Both the position numbers and the translations under genes were made by a program. A DNA stretch of 64,000 nt, taken from Bin87 sp965217175 (lineage in GTDB: Bacteria > Chloroflexota > Dehalococcoidia > Lucifugimonadales > UBA3495). How positions within the stretch are numbered: position 1 is the stretch's first letter; the number at the start of each line of letters is the position of its first letter. Shown piece after piece: positions 7,521-18,060 of this stretch. Where the stretch lies: positions 3,286,001-3,350,000 of the forward strand of contig OZ244251.1 in NCBI GenBank assembly GCA_965217175.1, given 5' to 3'. Below the pieces are notes generated by a model. The model had not been told where the DNA came from and searched no databases. It was given only the letters and a program-made list of their open reading frames with translations.

Positions 7521-10345
7521 GCGGCGTGGTCGCCAAGGCGCCGTGACCCTGGGGACCTCCTCTGCGCAGCTTCCGGTGGACACCGGTGCGCCAGGGCGGC
7601 GCCAATTGGGAGGTCTGGCCAGCCGCCCTGGGCTTGGAACTGGGGTCTGCACCCTCCCAATGACCAAAATGGCTTCACACCCGGGCTCGTTGACCATCGA
7701 CCCGGATCCACCAATTGGAGACCATTGGGCCGGCAGGGCAGGGTGCTAAGGCAAGCCTCAACTAGCCGGAACTGGCCAGCGGGGTTTATACCAATGACTT
7801 GGCAGTGGACGCTGGATTCACCGGCGACGTGTTGATGGCACGGCTGTGGCCCGGGCCGAGACCTGCCACCGGGCCCACCGTTAGCCTAACCCCGGGCTCA
7901 CTTCCTGCGCGAGTTCCGGTGAGCCTTCCTGGTGCGCCCGCCGACCACATTGGGTCAATACGGTGCGTTGCCGACAGCCTATGCCGGGACGCCCACGCCA
8001 TGGTCGCCGGCCTGATAAGTGCCAACTACACCGGGAGCGTCCGCTTCCCATCACCATCCGCGGGTCCCTGGTGCACCCGATTGCGGAGCGCATGGGAGAT
8101 ACAAGAGGTGGCCCCTGGACGCCCATACTCCCTACTGCGATGGAGCGGGTACCCCCGCTGGGCGCCCGCCACTAAACACCCCCTTTCAGCGAAACCCGAC
8201 TCCGCCAGCGTCATCCTCCGCCTCGTACAGCCCAGGCGGACCTTCCCAATTGGTGGCTGTCCGCCAATCGTCATCGACGCTTGCCACCGACCGGGAGCGG
8301 TGGCGATACCCTGGGGCCGACGCCGACCATGGCCGCATCACTACCTCGAGATCGGGCAACGGGTCCGCGACCTGCGACTATGGCCCACTCTTGACCGTGG
8401 GAGCATTGCGCAATCACCTCACCTCGGGCCGCTTCCCAGTCAACGCTGCCTGGGGCTGGCCTCCAGAGCCGCCCCGTACTCGATACGGGGCCATGTATGC
8501 TCTGGCCCTCGCAATCTGACCGCTCAGCTGGACGGCGCGCGTTCGGCCTGGGGAGCAACGGCAACCACCAATGGACCCTGGACATCCAGGCCAACGGTCG
8601 CTCTCCACCGGACGGTCACCCGCTCGGCCCGGCGTCTCACCCTGGCATCTGCCCCTGGTGAACAACTACCGGGGGCTGGCCCGCAGAACGTTCAGCAGCC
8701 GTCTGGCGACACTGCGCGCCCTAGCCCACTCCGACTTCCTGACCGGGCCTGATCCGTCCGCCAGACTATCCACCCTTGGGTCGCCTGCGCCCAGGAAGAG
8801 ATGGACCAGGAGGCGTGGACCAGACTCTGCAAGGCCGTACCAGATCATGGAGCGGTGCCAGGCGGCTGGGAGCCGCCGGGTGGTCTGACCCCAGCTCAGG
8901 CATCGAGAGATGTGGCTCCCGCGCTGGGGATCTGGCCAGCTGATCTCCCCCTCCGCAACCAACCTTCGGTCGTCAACCCTCTGGCGGCGCTCAACTCTCC
9001 CACCCAGCCGCTCTGGGCATCAGTCACGGCTCTGCAGCTTCGGCTTCCCGAACCTCTCATCCAAAGGCCTGGTTGCGCGACTGCATCCCTTCAAAGTGGA
9101 TTCGGGCCGTTAAGCGTACAGTGGCATACTGGAACACATGAGCCCAGGATTAATTTGCGCCGGAGAGCGGGCAGTCTGGATTTGCCCCGGAACTCTGCGG
9201 CTGCCGTCGATCGTGTCTAAACTCCCTTTGAAATCCAAGATATCGGCGGCTGCCGGCTGCGGGTGCTGGAGCTCGCCGATGAGAAGGGGCTCCCATGGGA
9301 GCAGACGTCACAGCCGCCCGGTGGTCCCGACTGCCGACCGATGCGTCCAACTGGCGTCTGACCTCATGGAAAGTCCGGAATTGGTCCGCTACAGAGCGAG
9401 CCAAACTGAAGGCGCTACAGGCATCCGCAATCGTCGCCAACTAGGGCTAATCGACCTTCAACCCCAGATGACAGGCCTACCAGTCGACGATACAAGCAGA
9501 GCGTCATGGCTGTGGCGATTCGGCGCCACTGCTTCCCGCTGAGGCCGTCAATCAGGTTGCGAGACCCGACCAGGGCATCTGGCGGCCCGTATGGGCCAAG
9601 GGTCCCTCCGGTTCGACTTGGGCGCTCAGACCGCTTCCGCTCCCTGGTCCCGGATGAAGGCCAGTACCCGGTTCCCGGATGACGGCCCCAGTCTCGATAC
9701 CGGTCAGCAGGGCAGGCTTGGCATATCGGAAGTCACTACGCCTACATCGCCATGGCGCTGGTTAACCGGTCGGTGACGGCCTGGGAGACATCCGCCCGCT
9801 GACCGCCGGTAAGAGAGAAACGCACCGGGCAACCTGGGCATACAACAAGGAGATGAATCCTTGGGGGTCAGTCCGCCACGGGAGCGGCCCTCCTCACGTT
9901 GGCCCTTGGCCCAGCAGTGCTGCTTGCTGATGGGCCCGCACTATAGTGGAATCAACCATCCCATACTTGTTGTCCGGGTCAGTCCAGCAACACTTGGAAG
10001 ATCCTCGCCCAGCTGGCCCAGCGGGTGACCACGTTTGTGGACGCTTTTCCAGTTGCCATACCCCGGGGGCAAGTCTTTCCCTGGGCGCCGGTGCGCAGCA
10101 CCCACAGGACGCGGCGAAACTCTTTGTTGAGAAGGTTCGGTTATCCTTGGCCGTAACGCCTACCCAGCCGGGACGCCCCGGCAGGAAACTCTCCACCCGG
10201 TGCCACTGAGCGGCGCTCAACTGGTAACTCATCACATACCTCCCTTCCGCCACACTTTGCTGCCAGAGTTTCACGGTACCTCCTGGTACTCTGTTTTTGC
10301 CCTACCACCACAACCGGGTTTCGTCCAATTGTCGATTAGCCCTAG
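7521..10345. repeat. Decayed tandem copy of the IS1380-RelA-IS5 block
   Basis: This stretch repeats, in the same order, the DNA from about 5005 to 7520: the IS1380 transposase from VVKAPSTLGTF onward, its tail, the RelA/SpoT remnant and the complete IS5. It begins exactly where the first IS5 ends and ends with an identical IS5 terminus at 10345. The IS1380 part (7521 to about 8960) is riddled with short insertions and deletions between identical blocks (for example CACCGGCGACGTGTTGATGG). The IS5 part (9441-10345) is much closer but carries extra 40-70-base inserts. No long transposase frame survives. Confidence 0.8.
9441..10345 (-). pseudogene. Broken IS5 copy in the tandem block
   Basis: It has the same CTAG-bounded ends as the intact copy. 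The orfA start (10274: MKLWQQSVAEGRYVMSYQLS) is identical for about 48 codons, then frameshifts after DNRTF. The G7 slippery run is gone (GGCCCTTGGCCC instead), and orfB is interrupted by inserts near 9530-9590 and 9710-9770. It cannot make a full transposase but might be moved in trans, because both ends remain. Confidence 0.75.
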
Positions 10346-10362
10346 TATTACAACGACGGTTC

Positions 10363-11651
10363 AAGGGGGAATGTGCGGGGATGCAAGAAGGGCGGCGCGG
10401 CGCTTGGCATGGGAGCGTCTGGCCCGCTCGTTGCACTCTTGCGTATCCTCGAGCCACCGCAGCAGCTCAGCCGGCCCGAACCGTTCCCGTGGCAGCATCT
10501 CTCGCACCACCCGGTACACCTGCGGCCTCGTGATCCGGGGCATCTTTTTCCCCCCAAGCCTGTTGCAGGCTCAGTAGAAACGCCCCGCCTACCAGACAGA
10601 GGGCCACGTGGTGATGCCAACCGGGCCAAGTGCGGGTCTCGTACTCGTCCAGCCCCACATCGCTCTGCTCAGTCTCGAACTCGGTCTCAATGCGCCACCT
10701 CGAGCCGCCCACATGAGCCAGAGTCTCCAGGGGAGTGTCCTCCGGAGCGTTGGACAGGTAGTAGCGCGGTTCGCTGCCGTCCAGATTCCGGCGATAGACG
10801 GCCCAGTGGATCTCGCCGGGCTTCCGCCGGCTGGTTGGCCTTACCCGCTGGGCGCTGAACCGGTAGCTGCGTGGACCCTGGCTACCCTCGGCCACCGTTA
10901 TCTCCCGCCAGGCTGCTTCCAGGATTGCGGCGGCCCTCTCCGGCTCCTCAGGCCACACCGTAAAGCCCGCCGGAACGTCCAGTACGTAGCGCATCCCCAG
11001 GGCCGCCAGTCCCTCGCGGAACGACGGCGACATCCCGAAGGCATCATCCCCAGCCACCCATCCCGCCTGCAGATGGCCCCGCTCCAGGGCCCGCTGCAGC
11101 ATCTCCAGCGCCAACTCCGTCTTCGACCGGTAGCCCTGCCTCTCCTTCGGAACCCCTGCCACCTGGCACCGGTCCTGGTCAGAGGTCCAGCTCTCCGGCA
11201 GGTACAACCCTTTGTCCACCAGGGTCCGACCCAACGGGCTGACGTAGGCCAGGAACATTCCGGCCTGGCAGTTGGCCACCTTGCCCAGCCGGCCGCAGTA
11301 CTGACGGGCTACTCCCACCGACTTCACCCCCTGCTTGGGGAAATCGCTGCCGTCCAGCACCCACACCCCCTCCGGATGTCCAAGCCGGGGTCCCAGGTAC
11401 TCTTGAAGACGTCCTATGACGGTGTCGTCATCCCAGGGAGATTCGGTGAGAAACCGCTGCATCGCCCTGGCTGACGCCGGTACCGTCTCCGACAGATTCT
11501 CGGCGTTGCGCCGCTCGCCGGACTGCACCAGCAGGGCCTGGAGATATTGGCGGCTGTGGTCCCGGGTCTCCCGGCGCCCAAACCGCGCAGCGAAGTAAGC
11601 CTGAATATCCTGAAGGGTCCCGTACACCCGCTCGAAAGCCGCCGCATCCAC
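10363..11651 (-). pseudogene. IS701-family transposase with C-terminal frameshift
   Basis: The main frame (11651-10467) starts MDAAAFERVYGTLQDIQAYF and is a DDE transposase of the IS701 type. The catalytic region shows VWVLDGSDFPKQG (first Asp), GWVAGDDAFG (second Asp) and RIETEFETEQSDVGLDEYE (Glu). After LSLQQAWGEK the frame is lost at a G6A5 homopolymer near 10545. The normal C-terminus continues in another frame as MPRITRPQVYRVVREMLPRE to the stop at 10361. The break needs a +1 shift, so it could be a one-base insertion, a sequencing slip or recoding. The insertion removed the 5' part of the GlcG-like gene next door. Confidence 0.8.
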
Positions 11652-11701
11652 TTCCCTACCTCACTTGCCCAAGCCTTCCTCAACTACCCGGTCACCTTAT
11701 C

Positions 11702-11935
11702 ATGCCATCCGTCGTTGTAGTCCGCTCCATGGACACCGCCGCATTCGCGGAGCAGCTCAGCGGCACGGGCAGGTCGCTTGAGTCCTTCGGGGATCCCCAG
11801 TTGATAGCTATACCGGGCGGAGTGGCCGTTTTCCACGAGGGTGTGGTGGTCGGCGCCATCGGCGTGGGAGGCTTGCCTAGCGGGTTTGACGACGAATCCA
11901 TCGCCAAGGCAGGGGTAGCGGCGTTGGGAATCTAA
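11702..11935 (+). pseudogene. GlcG/HbpS-family (DUF336) C-terminal fragment
   Basis: The 77 codons read PSVVVVRSMDTAAFAEQLSG and finish with IAIPGGVAVFHEGVVVGAIG plus VGGLPSGFDDESIAKAGVAAL. This is the conserved C-terminal half of heme-binding/GlcG-like proteins. The N-terminal half is replaced by the adjacent IS701 element, so the apparent ATG is internal. Family assignment is firm; the gene is not functional as it stands. Confidence 0.75.
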
Positions 11936-12039
11936 CGGCGAAGGGTTGCCGCAAAGCCCGCGCACCACCCGGAGCATCCATCAGGGTTGAGCACGACCGT
12001 TTTCGGCAATCTTTCGACCCGCGACGACGTCGGAACCCT

Positions 12040-12210
12040 CCTCCAATCACCGGGGCCATTTGCAGTCAGTCGATGTTCGATGTACATGGATTTCAGCTGG
12101 TCAAGGCCAGCGTGAGCGGTTACGGGCAGGCGCCCGAAAATATGTCCGTGGCGGGGTTCAAGGAACGGGCCATCGAGAAACACGGTCGGTTCCTGTTCGA
12201 CTAGGCCACC
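12040..12210 (+). pseudogene. Possible protein C-terminus of unknown family
   Basis: A plus frame reads SMFDVHGFQLVKASVSGYGQ, then APENMSVAGFKERAIEKHGR and FLFD-stop. It looks like a genuine protein tail. An overlapping minus frame of 152 codons covers the same DNA and cannot be excluded. The family is not recognised. Confidence 0.3.
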
Positions 12211-12505
12211 GTCGACGACGATGGTACGGACGCCGGGCGCGGCGTCGGGCCGCCCGGTCCATTGACGCTCGCCGACGCTATTACCGCCAGCGCCGGGTAC
12301 GCGGCAGAGAATGTGGTGGCCGATTTGTTGCCCCATTGTGTTGCTTTGCCTGGGTAAACAAGCGGACCTTCTACCGTAGGCCCACGGCAACGTAGCGCTG
12401 CTGTCGGTTGGGCGACTTTCTAGACGGGCCCATCAAGGATCCATTTCGGAGCTCGCTCGCCCGTAGCGTGTGAAATCGGGTGACCGGCATAAGAGGAGGT
12501 CGCTC

Positions 12506-12770
12506 ATGGCTACGGAACTGCTGGCGGGGGTTACGGTTTTGGATTTCACTGCGGCGTTTGTGGGGCCGTTTTGCAGCCGGATCATGGCCGACATGGGCGC
12601 GGAGGTTATCAAGATCGAGCGGCCGGCGGCGGATCAGGACGAACGGTTCACGCCGGAGTCGCTGCCCACGCGAAACGGCGTGCCATATCTGCACCTGAAC
12701 GGTGGGAAGAAGAGCCTGTGCGTGGACCTGAAGACGGATGCTGGGTTGGAGATCGTGCGGGCGCTGGGAT
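12506..12770 (+). pseudogene. CaiB/BaiF CoA-transferase N-terminal fragment
   Basis: After an AAGAGGAGG ribosome site, the ATG at 12506 starts MATELLAGVTVLDFTAAFVG, then SRIMADMGAEVIKIERP and a KKSLCVDLKTDAGLEIVRAL stretch. These are the N-terminal nucleotide-binding motifs of class III CoA-transferases, which swap CoA between acids. Similarity ends near residue 88 and an unrelated tail runs to a stop at 12865. The catalytic Asp region and the second half are missing, so this is a truncated gene. An intact relative lies at 29236-31575. Confidence 0.75.
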
Positions 12771-13155
12771 TGACGATTGGGAACTCCCTGCCCGCGTGGG
12801 CCGCACTCGGGATCGTTATATGGATCAGCCGTAAACGGAACTCACGGACGCCCATTGAATGCTGAGCCGTGGCATACTGCCTCGGCCTTGGGTTGCTCTC
12901 AACCCTCCTCGGCCACGGCCCACGGCTCAACTGAGGCTAATGGACAAATCTCGCTCATCTCGAATCACCGATGCTGAGAGCGCGTTCCACCACCCCACCC
13001 GAAGCGTTTGCCCCCGGTACGTGGAACCCATTGACACCAAGATTCGCTTCAGGGGCGGCCGGGTTGTCATGCGTAAGGATCAAGGAGGTGATCACGGCGC
13101 CTCCATTGACGATATGGTCGTGGCCGAACTGCAAGTAACCGAATCAACGCAGTAG

Positions 13156-13300
13156 CCGACATTCCTGCAGAAGGAGCGTTGGAAGGCGGTGCAGCGGGCC
13201 AAACTCGAGGGCATGTCCATTCTAGGGATGGCCAGGGAGTTGGGCATCCACAGAGACACGGTGGGGAGATACATCGATGCTGAAAGCCCGTCGACCGCGA
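13156..13300 (+). pseudogene. IS21-family IstA N-terminal remnant
   Basis: The frame reads ERWKAVQRAKLEGMSILGMA, then RELGIHRDTVGRYIDAESP. This is the helix-turn-helix DNA-binding start of IstA transposases. The rest of istA and istB is absent. It is a different subtype from the istA remnant at 44.7-45.2 kb. Confidence 0.7.
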
Positions 13301-13624
13301 TTATCACACCCACCCGGCCACACTCACAAAATGGCAGCAGGGTTTCCCGACACCGTTTCGGATGCTACATTGTTTGCATATGCTCTTCGCGAAGAACGAC
13401 ATTCCCAATCACACCCTGCATTGAGATGGCCCGGTCAACGACAAAAAGCCGTTCCTGACGAATTTCGCACGACGGCCTCCCGCTTCGGAGAGCCCACAAC
13501 TACATCCCGAGAGAGGCCCGCGCACTACACCCCGTCCCAGGCAACGGTATTAATTGAAGTCCGTCACGAAACCACCGATGAGAATTAAATCATGATCCCA
13601 CATCACGTGACCCAAGGTCCCTAA

Positions 13625-13743
13625 GAGACTATCTCAAAACCGGCATGCTCTCCAAAAAGTCCGATCGCAGACAGGGTGAGTCGTGAATTCCCGCCGGCGC
13701 GGGAATGACGGGTTGGGCGGGCCGCCAGTTTTGAGATAGTTTC
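13625..13743. repeat. 119-bp MITE-like element
   Basis: Terminal inverted repeats match at 15 of 16 bases: GAGACTATCTCAAAAC (13625-13640) against the complement of the right end (13728-13743). The interior carries CCCGCCGGCGCGGGAATGACGG, a GC-rich palindromic core, and has no coding capacity. A partial relative lies at 14818-14872. It sits directly upstream of the carboxymuconolactone decarboxylase-like gene, ending 23 bases before its start. Confidence 0.7.
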
Positions 13744-13766
13744 AAAACACAAACTGGAGTTAAGCA

Positions 13767-14543
13767 ATGAACAATCGTGAGGAACTCAGGCGCAAGGGTA
13801 ATGAGATACGGGAGCGCCTTCAACACGGCGCTTTCCCGGTGCGGGAGAGGCCCCGGGCGGTGGCCGGCATCCCCGGCCTGAGAAACTATACCGCGGAGGC
13901 TATCTTCGGCGCGGTGTGGGCCCGTCCCGGCCTGGACATCCGCTACCGTATGCTTGCGACCCTGTCCGTCCTGACCTCGCTCCAGCGCCTTTCGCAGTTT
14001 CAGACGTACGTCCACAGTGCGCTGAACATGGGATTAGGCGCGGAGGAGATCCAGGAAGTACCAATCCATTGCTCCCTCTACGCCGGCTTCCCCTCGGCGG
14101 TAAACTCCCTGGAACTGGTGCATGAGGCATTCCGTGAGAGAGGCATCGAGCCGCCGCAGACAGAGGTGCCTGAACTCAGTCTTGAGGAGATGGAGGCGCG
14201 AGGGCGTGAGCTCAGGGAACAGCTCTTCGGCGACCTGGGACAGGAGGGTTACGCCAGCGCGTTGGTGGACCTTGCGCCGGACCTGCGAGTGCTCACCTAC
14301 CAGTTCGGGTTTGGGGAGATCTTCTTCCGCCCCGGTCTGGACCTGAAATCCAGGGTGGTGTGCGCCACGGCCGCGCTGACGGCGCTGAAGGCCGATGGCC
14401 CGTTGCGGAACCTCCTGCGGGCCGGCCTTCGTGTGGGCCTCTCCAAGGAGGAAATGGTGGAGGTGCTGATCCAGACCGGAGGATACGCGGGCTATCCGGC
14501 GGCGTTGAACGCCATCTCCATAGCGGCCGAGGTCTGGAGTTGA
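13767..14543 (+). CDS. Two-domain carboxymuconolactone decarboxylase-family protein
   Basis: The 258-aa protein contains two tandem CMD/AhpD-type helical domains. The first, about residues 40-120, includes RPGLDIRYRMLATLSVLTSL and the HCSLYAGFPSAVNSLEL motif. The second, about 165-250, includes RPGLDLKSRVVCATAALTAL and QTGGYAGYPAALNAISI. The AhpD CxxC redox pair is absent, so a peroxidase role is unlikely. Members act in aromatic-ring degradation (gamma-carboxymuconolactone decarboxylase) or have unknown lyase or oxidase roles. The start is the ATG after GGAGTTAAGCA. The gene has no operon partner; its neighbours are repeats and a broken hydrolase. Confidence 0.85.
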   Translation: MNNREELRRKGNEIRERLQHGAFPVRERPRAVAGIPGLRNYTAEAIFGAVWARPGLDIRYRMLATLSVLTSLQRLSQFQTYVHSALNMGLGAEEIQEVPIHCSLYAGFPSAVNSLELVHEAFRERGIEPPQTEVPELSLEEMEARGRELREQLFGDLGQEGYASALVDLAPDLRVLTYQFGFGEIFFRPGLDLKSRVVCATAALTALKADGPLRNLLRAGLRVGLSKEEMVEVLIQTGGYAGYPAALNAISIAAEVWS

Positions 14544-14987
14544 GCCAACGGCGGCCCCGTCGATACGGTAGCTGTGGACCGTACGACGGCGGTTGCCGAA
14601 TTAGCAGTAAGTAGGCCGGCGCCACTGAATCCCAACATCCCGGGCGGCGAAAAATCCTTGCCGCATTTGTCACTGCCCGGTGGTGACCTGTGGCACGAGG
14701 ATACCGGGGGTTCTGGAACGGAGTGGTGCTGGAGTTTTTTGCGCGGAACCAGGAAACGATTTCAGAGCGGGATGTATCCGGTGGCGTCTGCAATTTGAAG
14801 GTTAAGGACGGTGGATTACCCCGGCGCGGGAATGACGGGCTGGACGGGCCGCCTGTTTTGAGATAATTTCCAAGTCGTGAAGATACGTAACCTATTGGTC
14901 CTGAGTTGGTGGAAGGACGAATCGGATTACATCAATGCAGCAGGTTGCGCTGAACCTCTTCCCAATTCCGCCTAGGAGGTTACCCCT
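14544..14987. other. Intergenic region with a partial MITE copy
   Basis: No supported gene was seen. The right part (14818-14872) repeats the palindromic core and right end of the 13625-13743 element (GGCGCGGGAATGACGG, then GTTTTGAGATAATTTCC). Its left end is missing. A ribosome site (CTAGGAGGTT) precedes the next gene. Confidence 0.5.
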
Positions 14988-15789
14988 ATGCCCGAAGCCA
15001 GGTTGACCGTCGGCAACGTGGAAATCCTTTCCCTGAACGACAACGAGGCCACGCTGCCCCTTGGCGATGTCTTTCCCGAGGTTCCCGCCGAGGCGTGGGC
15101 TCCCTACCAGGAGCGCTATCCCAGCGGCTTCAGCAGCGACCACCTGCTGGCCCACTTCGAGTGCTACCTCATTCGTTCCGAGGGCCAGACCATCCTTGTG
15201 GACACCGGGCTCGGCGGCGGCCGGCGTCAGCACAGCAGACGTCAACACTGTCTTCTTCAGCCACCTTCACTTCGACCACGTCGGCTGGAACGTCACTCAC
15301 GAACCCGGCGCCCCAGTCCGCGCTACGTTCCCGAACGCCCGCTACGTGGCCCACCGCGCCGACTGGGAGGTCTTCCAACGCCCCGAGGTGATGGAACTCT
15401 TCCCGCCCCACTGGGACCAGACCCTTGGCCCCCTTCAGGATCTCGGCGTGCTGGACTTGCTGGACGGCGAGCGCCCATTGACCAGCGAAATCACCGCCAT
15501 CCCCACCCCCGGCCATACCCCCGGGTCCATGAGCCTCGCCATCGTATCCGGTGGACAGCGAGCCTACATCCTCGGCGACGTTTTCCATGGCCCGGCCCAA
15601 ATCACCGAAACCGACTGGAAGTTCAGCTTTGACATGGATGCAGACCAAGGAGTGGCCACCCGCACCGCAATGGTAGAGCGAGCCGAGTCCGAGGACGCCA
15701 TCATGGCCATCTGCCACCACGGTGGCTTCGGCCGCGTAGTCCGTGCCGAGGGTCGCCGTTACTGGCGCTTATTCTCCCAGGGCGAATAG
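14988..15789 (+). pseudogene. Metallo-beta-lactamase-fold hydrolase, frameshifted
   Basis: The N-terminal frame starts MPEARLTVGNVEILSLNDNE after a good ribosome site and runs to TILVDTGLGG (near 15215). The rest continues in another frame: GVSTADVNTVFFSHLHFDHV with the zinc-binding HxHxDH motif, PTPGHTPGSMSLAIV with a further metal His, and AICHHGGFGRVVR to the stop at 15789. The junction also appears to lack some 20 residues between the two blocks, so a deletion removed sequence and shifted the frame. It would have been a zinc hydrolase (lactonase or related esterase). A sequencing error alone would not restore it. Confidence 0.8.
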
Positions 15790-16570
15790 ACTATTGCTAA
15801 CCCCAGATAACTGAGGCGACGAGATAGAGGGCTGAGAGGAAGTAGCTGCTTTTGGGGTCATAACGGGTGGCGATTTTGCGCCAATGTTTCAATTTGTTAA
15901 AGGCCAGTTCGATCGGTTTACGCTGACGGTACGGTTCCCGGTCGTACCCCCAAGGGTCCCTCCGGTTGGACTTGGGCGGTATGACCGCTTCGGCTCCCTG
16001 GTCCCTGATCAAGGCCAGTAGGCGGTTGCTTTAATACCCCTTGTCAGCGATGACCGCCCCGGTCTCGATACCGGTCAGCAGGGGCAGGCCCTGGGAAACA
16101 TCCGCCCGCTGTCCGCCGGTGAGAGAGAAACGCACCGGCCGGCCCTGGGCATCAGCTACCAGATGAACCTCGGTGCTCAGTCCGCCGCGGGAGCGGCCCA
16201 GAGCCTCACGTTGGCCCCCCCTTTGTCGCAGACCGCCTGCTGATGGACCCCCACTATGGTGGAATCAATCATGACGTATCTGTCGCCCGAGTCCTTCGGG
16301 AGCACCTGGAAGATCCTTTCCTATAGCCCGGCCCTGGCCCAGCGGGTAAAGCGTTTGTGGGCGCTTTTCCAGTTGCCGTACTGGTCGGGGAGGTCTTCCC
16401 AACGAGCACCACCGTGCAGGACCCAAAGAACGCCATTGACGAACTTTCGATCGTCTTTAGCAGTCACGCCCACCGACCCGGGCCGTCCCGGCGGAAAGCC
16501 TTCCATCTACCGCCATTGGGATACACTGACTTCGTACCGCCCCATCATCGTCCTCCCCACCCCACTTCCT
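15790..16570 (-). pseudogene. Decayed IS5-family element, relative of the 6642-7520 copy
   Basis: On the minus strand, MEGFPPGRPGSVGVTAKDDR begins an orfA remnant (16506-16321) ending in a stop after TRWARAGL. The orfB C-terminus (16012-15797) reads DQGAEAVIPPKSNRRDPWGY and LIELAFNK-like sequence. Between them the G7 slippery run (16215-16221) and the TIVGVHQQAVCDKGG region are still readable with breaks. An additional stop lies where the intact copy has GYESNRV. The outer terminal repeats are not clear. Confidence 0.75.
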
Positions 16571-17299
16571 TGGTAAGTTTTACATCCTACCTCCTCGCCG
16601 CGGAGTCCACGTCGTCGTAGACACTGCCAGGTCCGGAGAAAACGATCAAAGCCGCGCCGGATGATCGGTGCGGCTCGTAGGACAATATGCCGCATTTTCG
16701 TGGCCTAACACGCGACTATCTGGGTTGAGTTAGGCAGCCTCCCATCTCGGCAGACTCTGTCATGAATCTTTGCGAAAGTCCGAGCGGGATAATAACCACC
16801 CGGCCAAAGAAGAGATGACGCGCAGCATTCGCGTCCGTGGCTCGAGCATCTCGGGAGCTTTCTTCGGTCTGCCGCTCGGGGGGTGGTCGGCGGTGCTTAG
16901 CCGGTTGGTGGCGGAGCGGTCCATCGGGGCACAGATGCCACCTTGGGAACGGTTCAGGGGATAGAGGAAGTGGGTGGAGAGGTCGGGACAATGGTGCGAA
17001 ACGCGGTTATAGGGGCCGCCGAGGGCACGAGCCAAGGGGGAACGGTTAAGGCGGCGCCGGAGACTCTGCAGGGAGTCGGCGCGTCGCCATCGGAAATGGC
17101 GACGGTGGCTGAGGTAATGCCGGGGGTGGCTGCGGCCTAAGGAGATGTGGTCGCAACGCCTCAGGCGGCCACGCAGCTCACGCCTGCCCCCTTTGTTGAA
17201 GGGTTGAAAAGGGTCGGACTCTCCGGGTAAGGAACAGGTTACCGATCACCGTTCTTCCCGAGGAGGCCGGGCCCAACGTGCTAACACTCCATCGTGAGG
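16571..17299. other. Gene-poor stretch with a possible coding remnant
   Basis: A plus frame around 16943-17140 encodes a Gly/Ala/Val-rich repeat-like sequence (GIEEVGGEVGTMVRNAVIGA, AAEGTSQGG). Such sequence occurs in low-complexity membrane-associated proteins, but no start or ribosome site supports a gene. Nothing else is recognised. Confidence 0.3.
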
Positions 17300-17572
17300 G
17301 TCTTGAATTACGCGTTACCCCGGATGTGAGCTACCACACGCACCAACCCGACCTTGCTCACTGCCGGCATTCTCGACCGTCGTACCCTGGCCATCTCGGT
17401 GCAGGTGCGGGCTCGGCGTGTCCAGTTTCCCCATTCCCATTACCAGCGGCTGCTGTCGGCGGGCAAACCCAAGAAGGTCGCACTCACAGCATGTATGCGT
17501 AAGCTACTAAGCATACTCAACAGCATCCTGCGCAGCGGTCAGACCTGGAATCCACCGGCCTTTACGTCTTGA
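17300..17572 (+). pseudogene. IS110-family transposase C-terminal remnant
   Basis: The frame ends with HYQRLLSAGKPKKVALTACM, then RKLLSILNSILRSGQTW and a stop at 17572. The KxxLxAxMRKLLxxLNxxLR pattern is the conserved end of IS110/IS1111 (Transposase_20) proteins. The catalytic RuvC-like N-terminal domain is missing. Confidence 0.75.
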
Positions 17573-17582
17573 CCAACCAGAC

Positions 17583-17850
17583 AACTGCTCATCACCCAAC
17601 GCTACGAACGGAGGTCGTTAAGCATAACGTCGAACCTGGCCATCTCGGAGTGGCAACGCATCTTCGCCAACCCAATGGACACCGCCGCGGCAATCGACCG
17701 GGTGGTCCACCAATCAGTCATCCCGGAGTTTGACGTCCCCAGCTACCGCACCAACGCTGCCCAGCAACGGGGCCAGGCCGAGAAGGTGAACCGGCAAAAC
17801 TGATTGACGCCGATCCGGCAAATGTGGTTGACGTGGGACACCTGGCGCCA
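17583..17850 (+). pseudogene. IS21-family IstB C-terminal remnant plus element end
   Basis: The frame encodes SITSNLAISEWQRIFANPMD, TAAAIDRVVHQSVIPEFDVP, and ends EKVNRQN-stop near 17803. This is the C-terminal part of the IstB AAA+ ATPase, the transposition helper. The bases after the stop (GGTTGACGTGGGACACC) match the fragment at 4395-4470 and mark the element's right end. The Walker motifs and istA are missing. Confidence 0.8.
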
Positions 17851-18060
17851 CACAGTAGGAGCCGGCAGTCTGGTATCGGTTGGAACAGGCAGTGCGGCCG
17901 CCGGAAATTGTAGTTGGGCGCCACGGCGTCGGAGTACTGGTATTCGGCAGCGTGGGCGCAGTGCGCGGGGAACGATCCTCGGTTGCCTGGCTGCCCAGTT
18001 CGGCTGGCAGGTCCCACCTGATGATCCGTTGGCGACCCCGACCGGACGGTGCGGCGGCGT

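Noticed and set aside
7799..8752. A 317-codon plus frame in the decayed block
   Set aside because: It wanders through shifted pieces of the IS1380 transposase; matching blocks appear in different frames, so it is not a gene.
13625..13743. CRISPR-like repeats among the palindromic intergenic repeats (13.6, 14.8, 47.1 and 49.9 kb)
   Set aside because: Copies are scattered, differ in type and lack regularly spaced spacers or cas genes.
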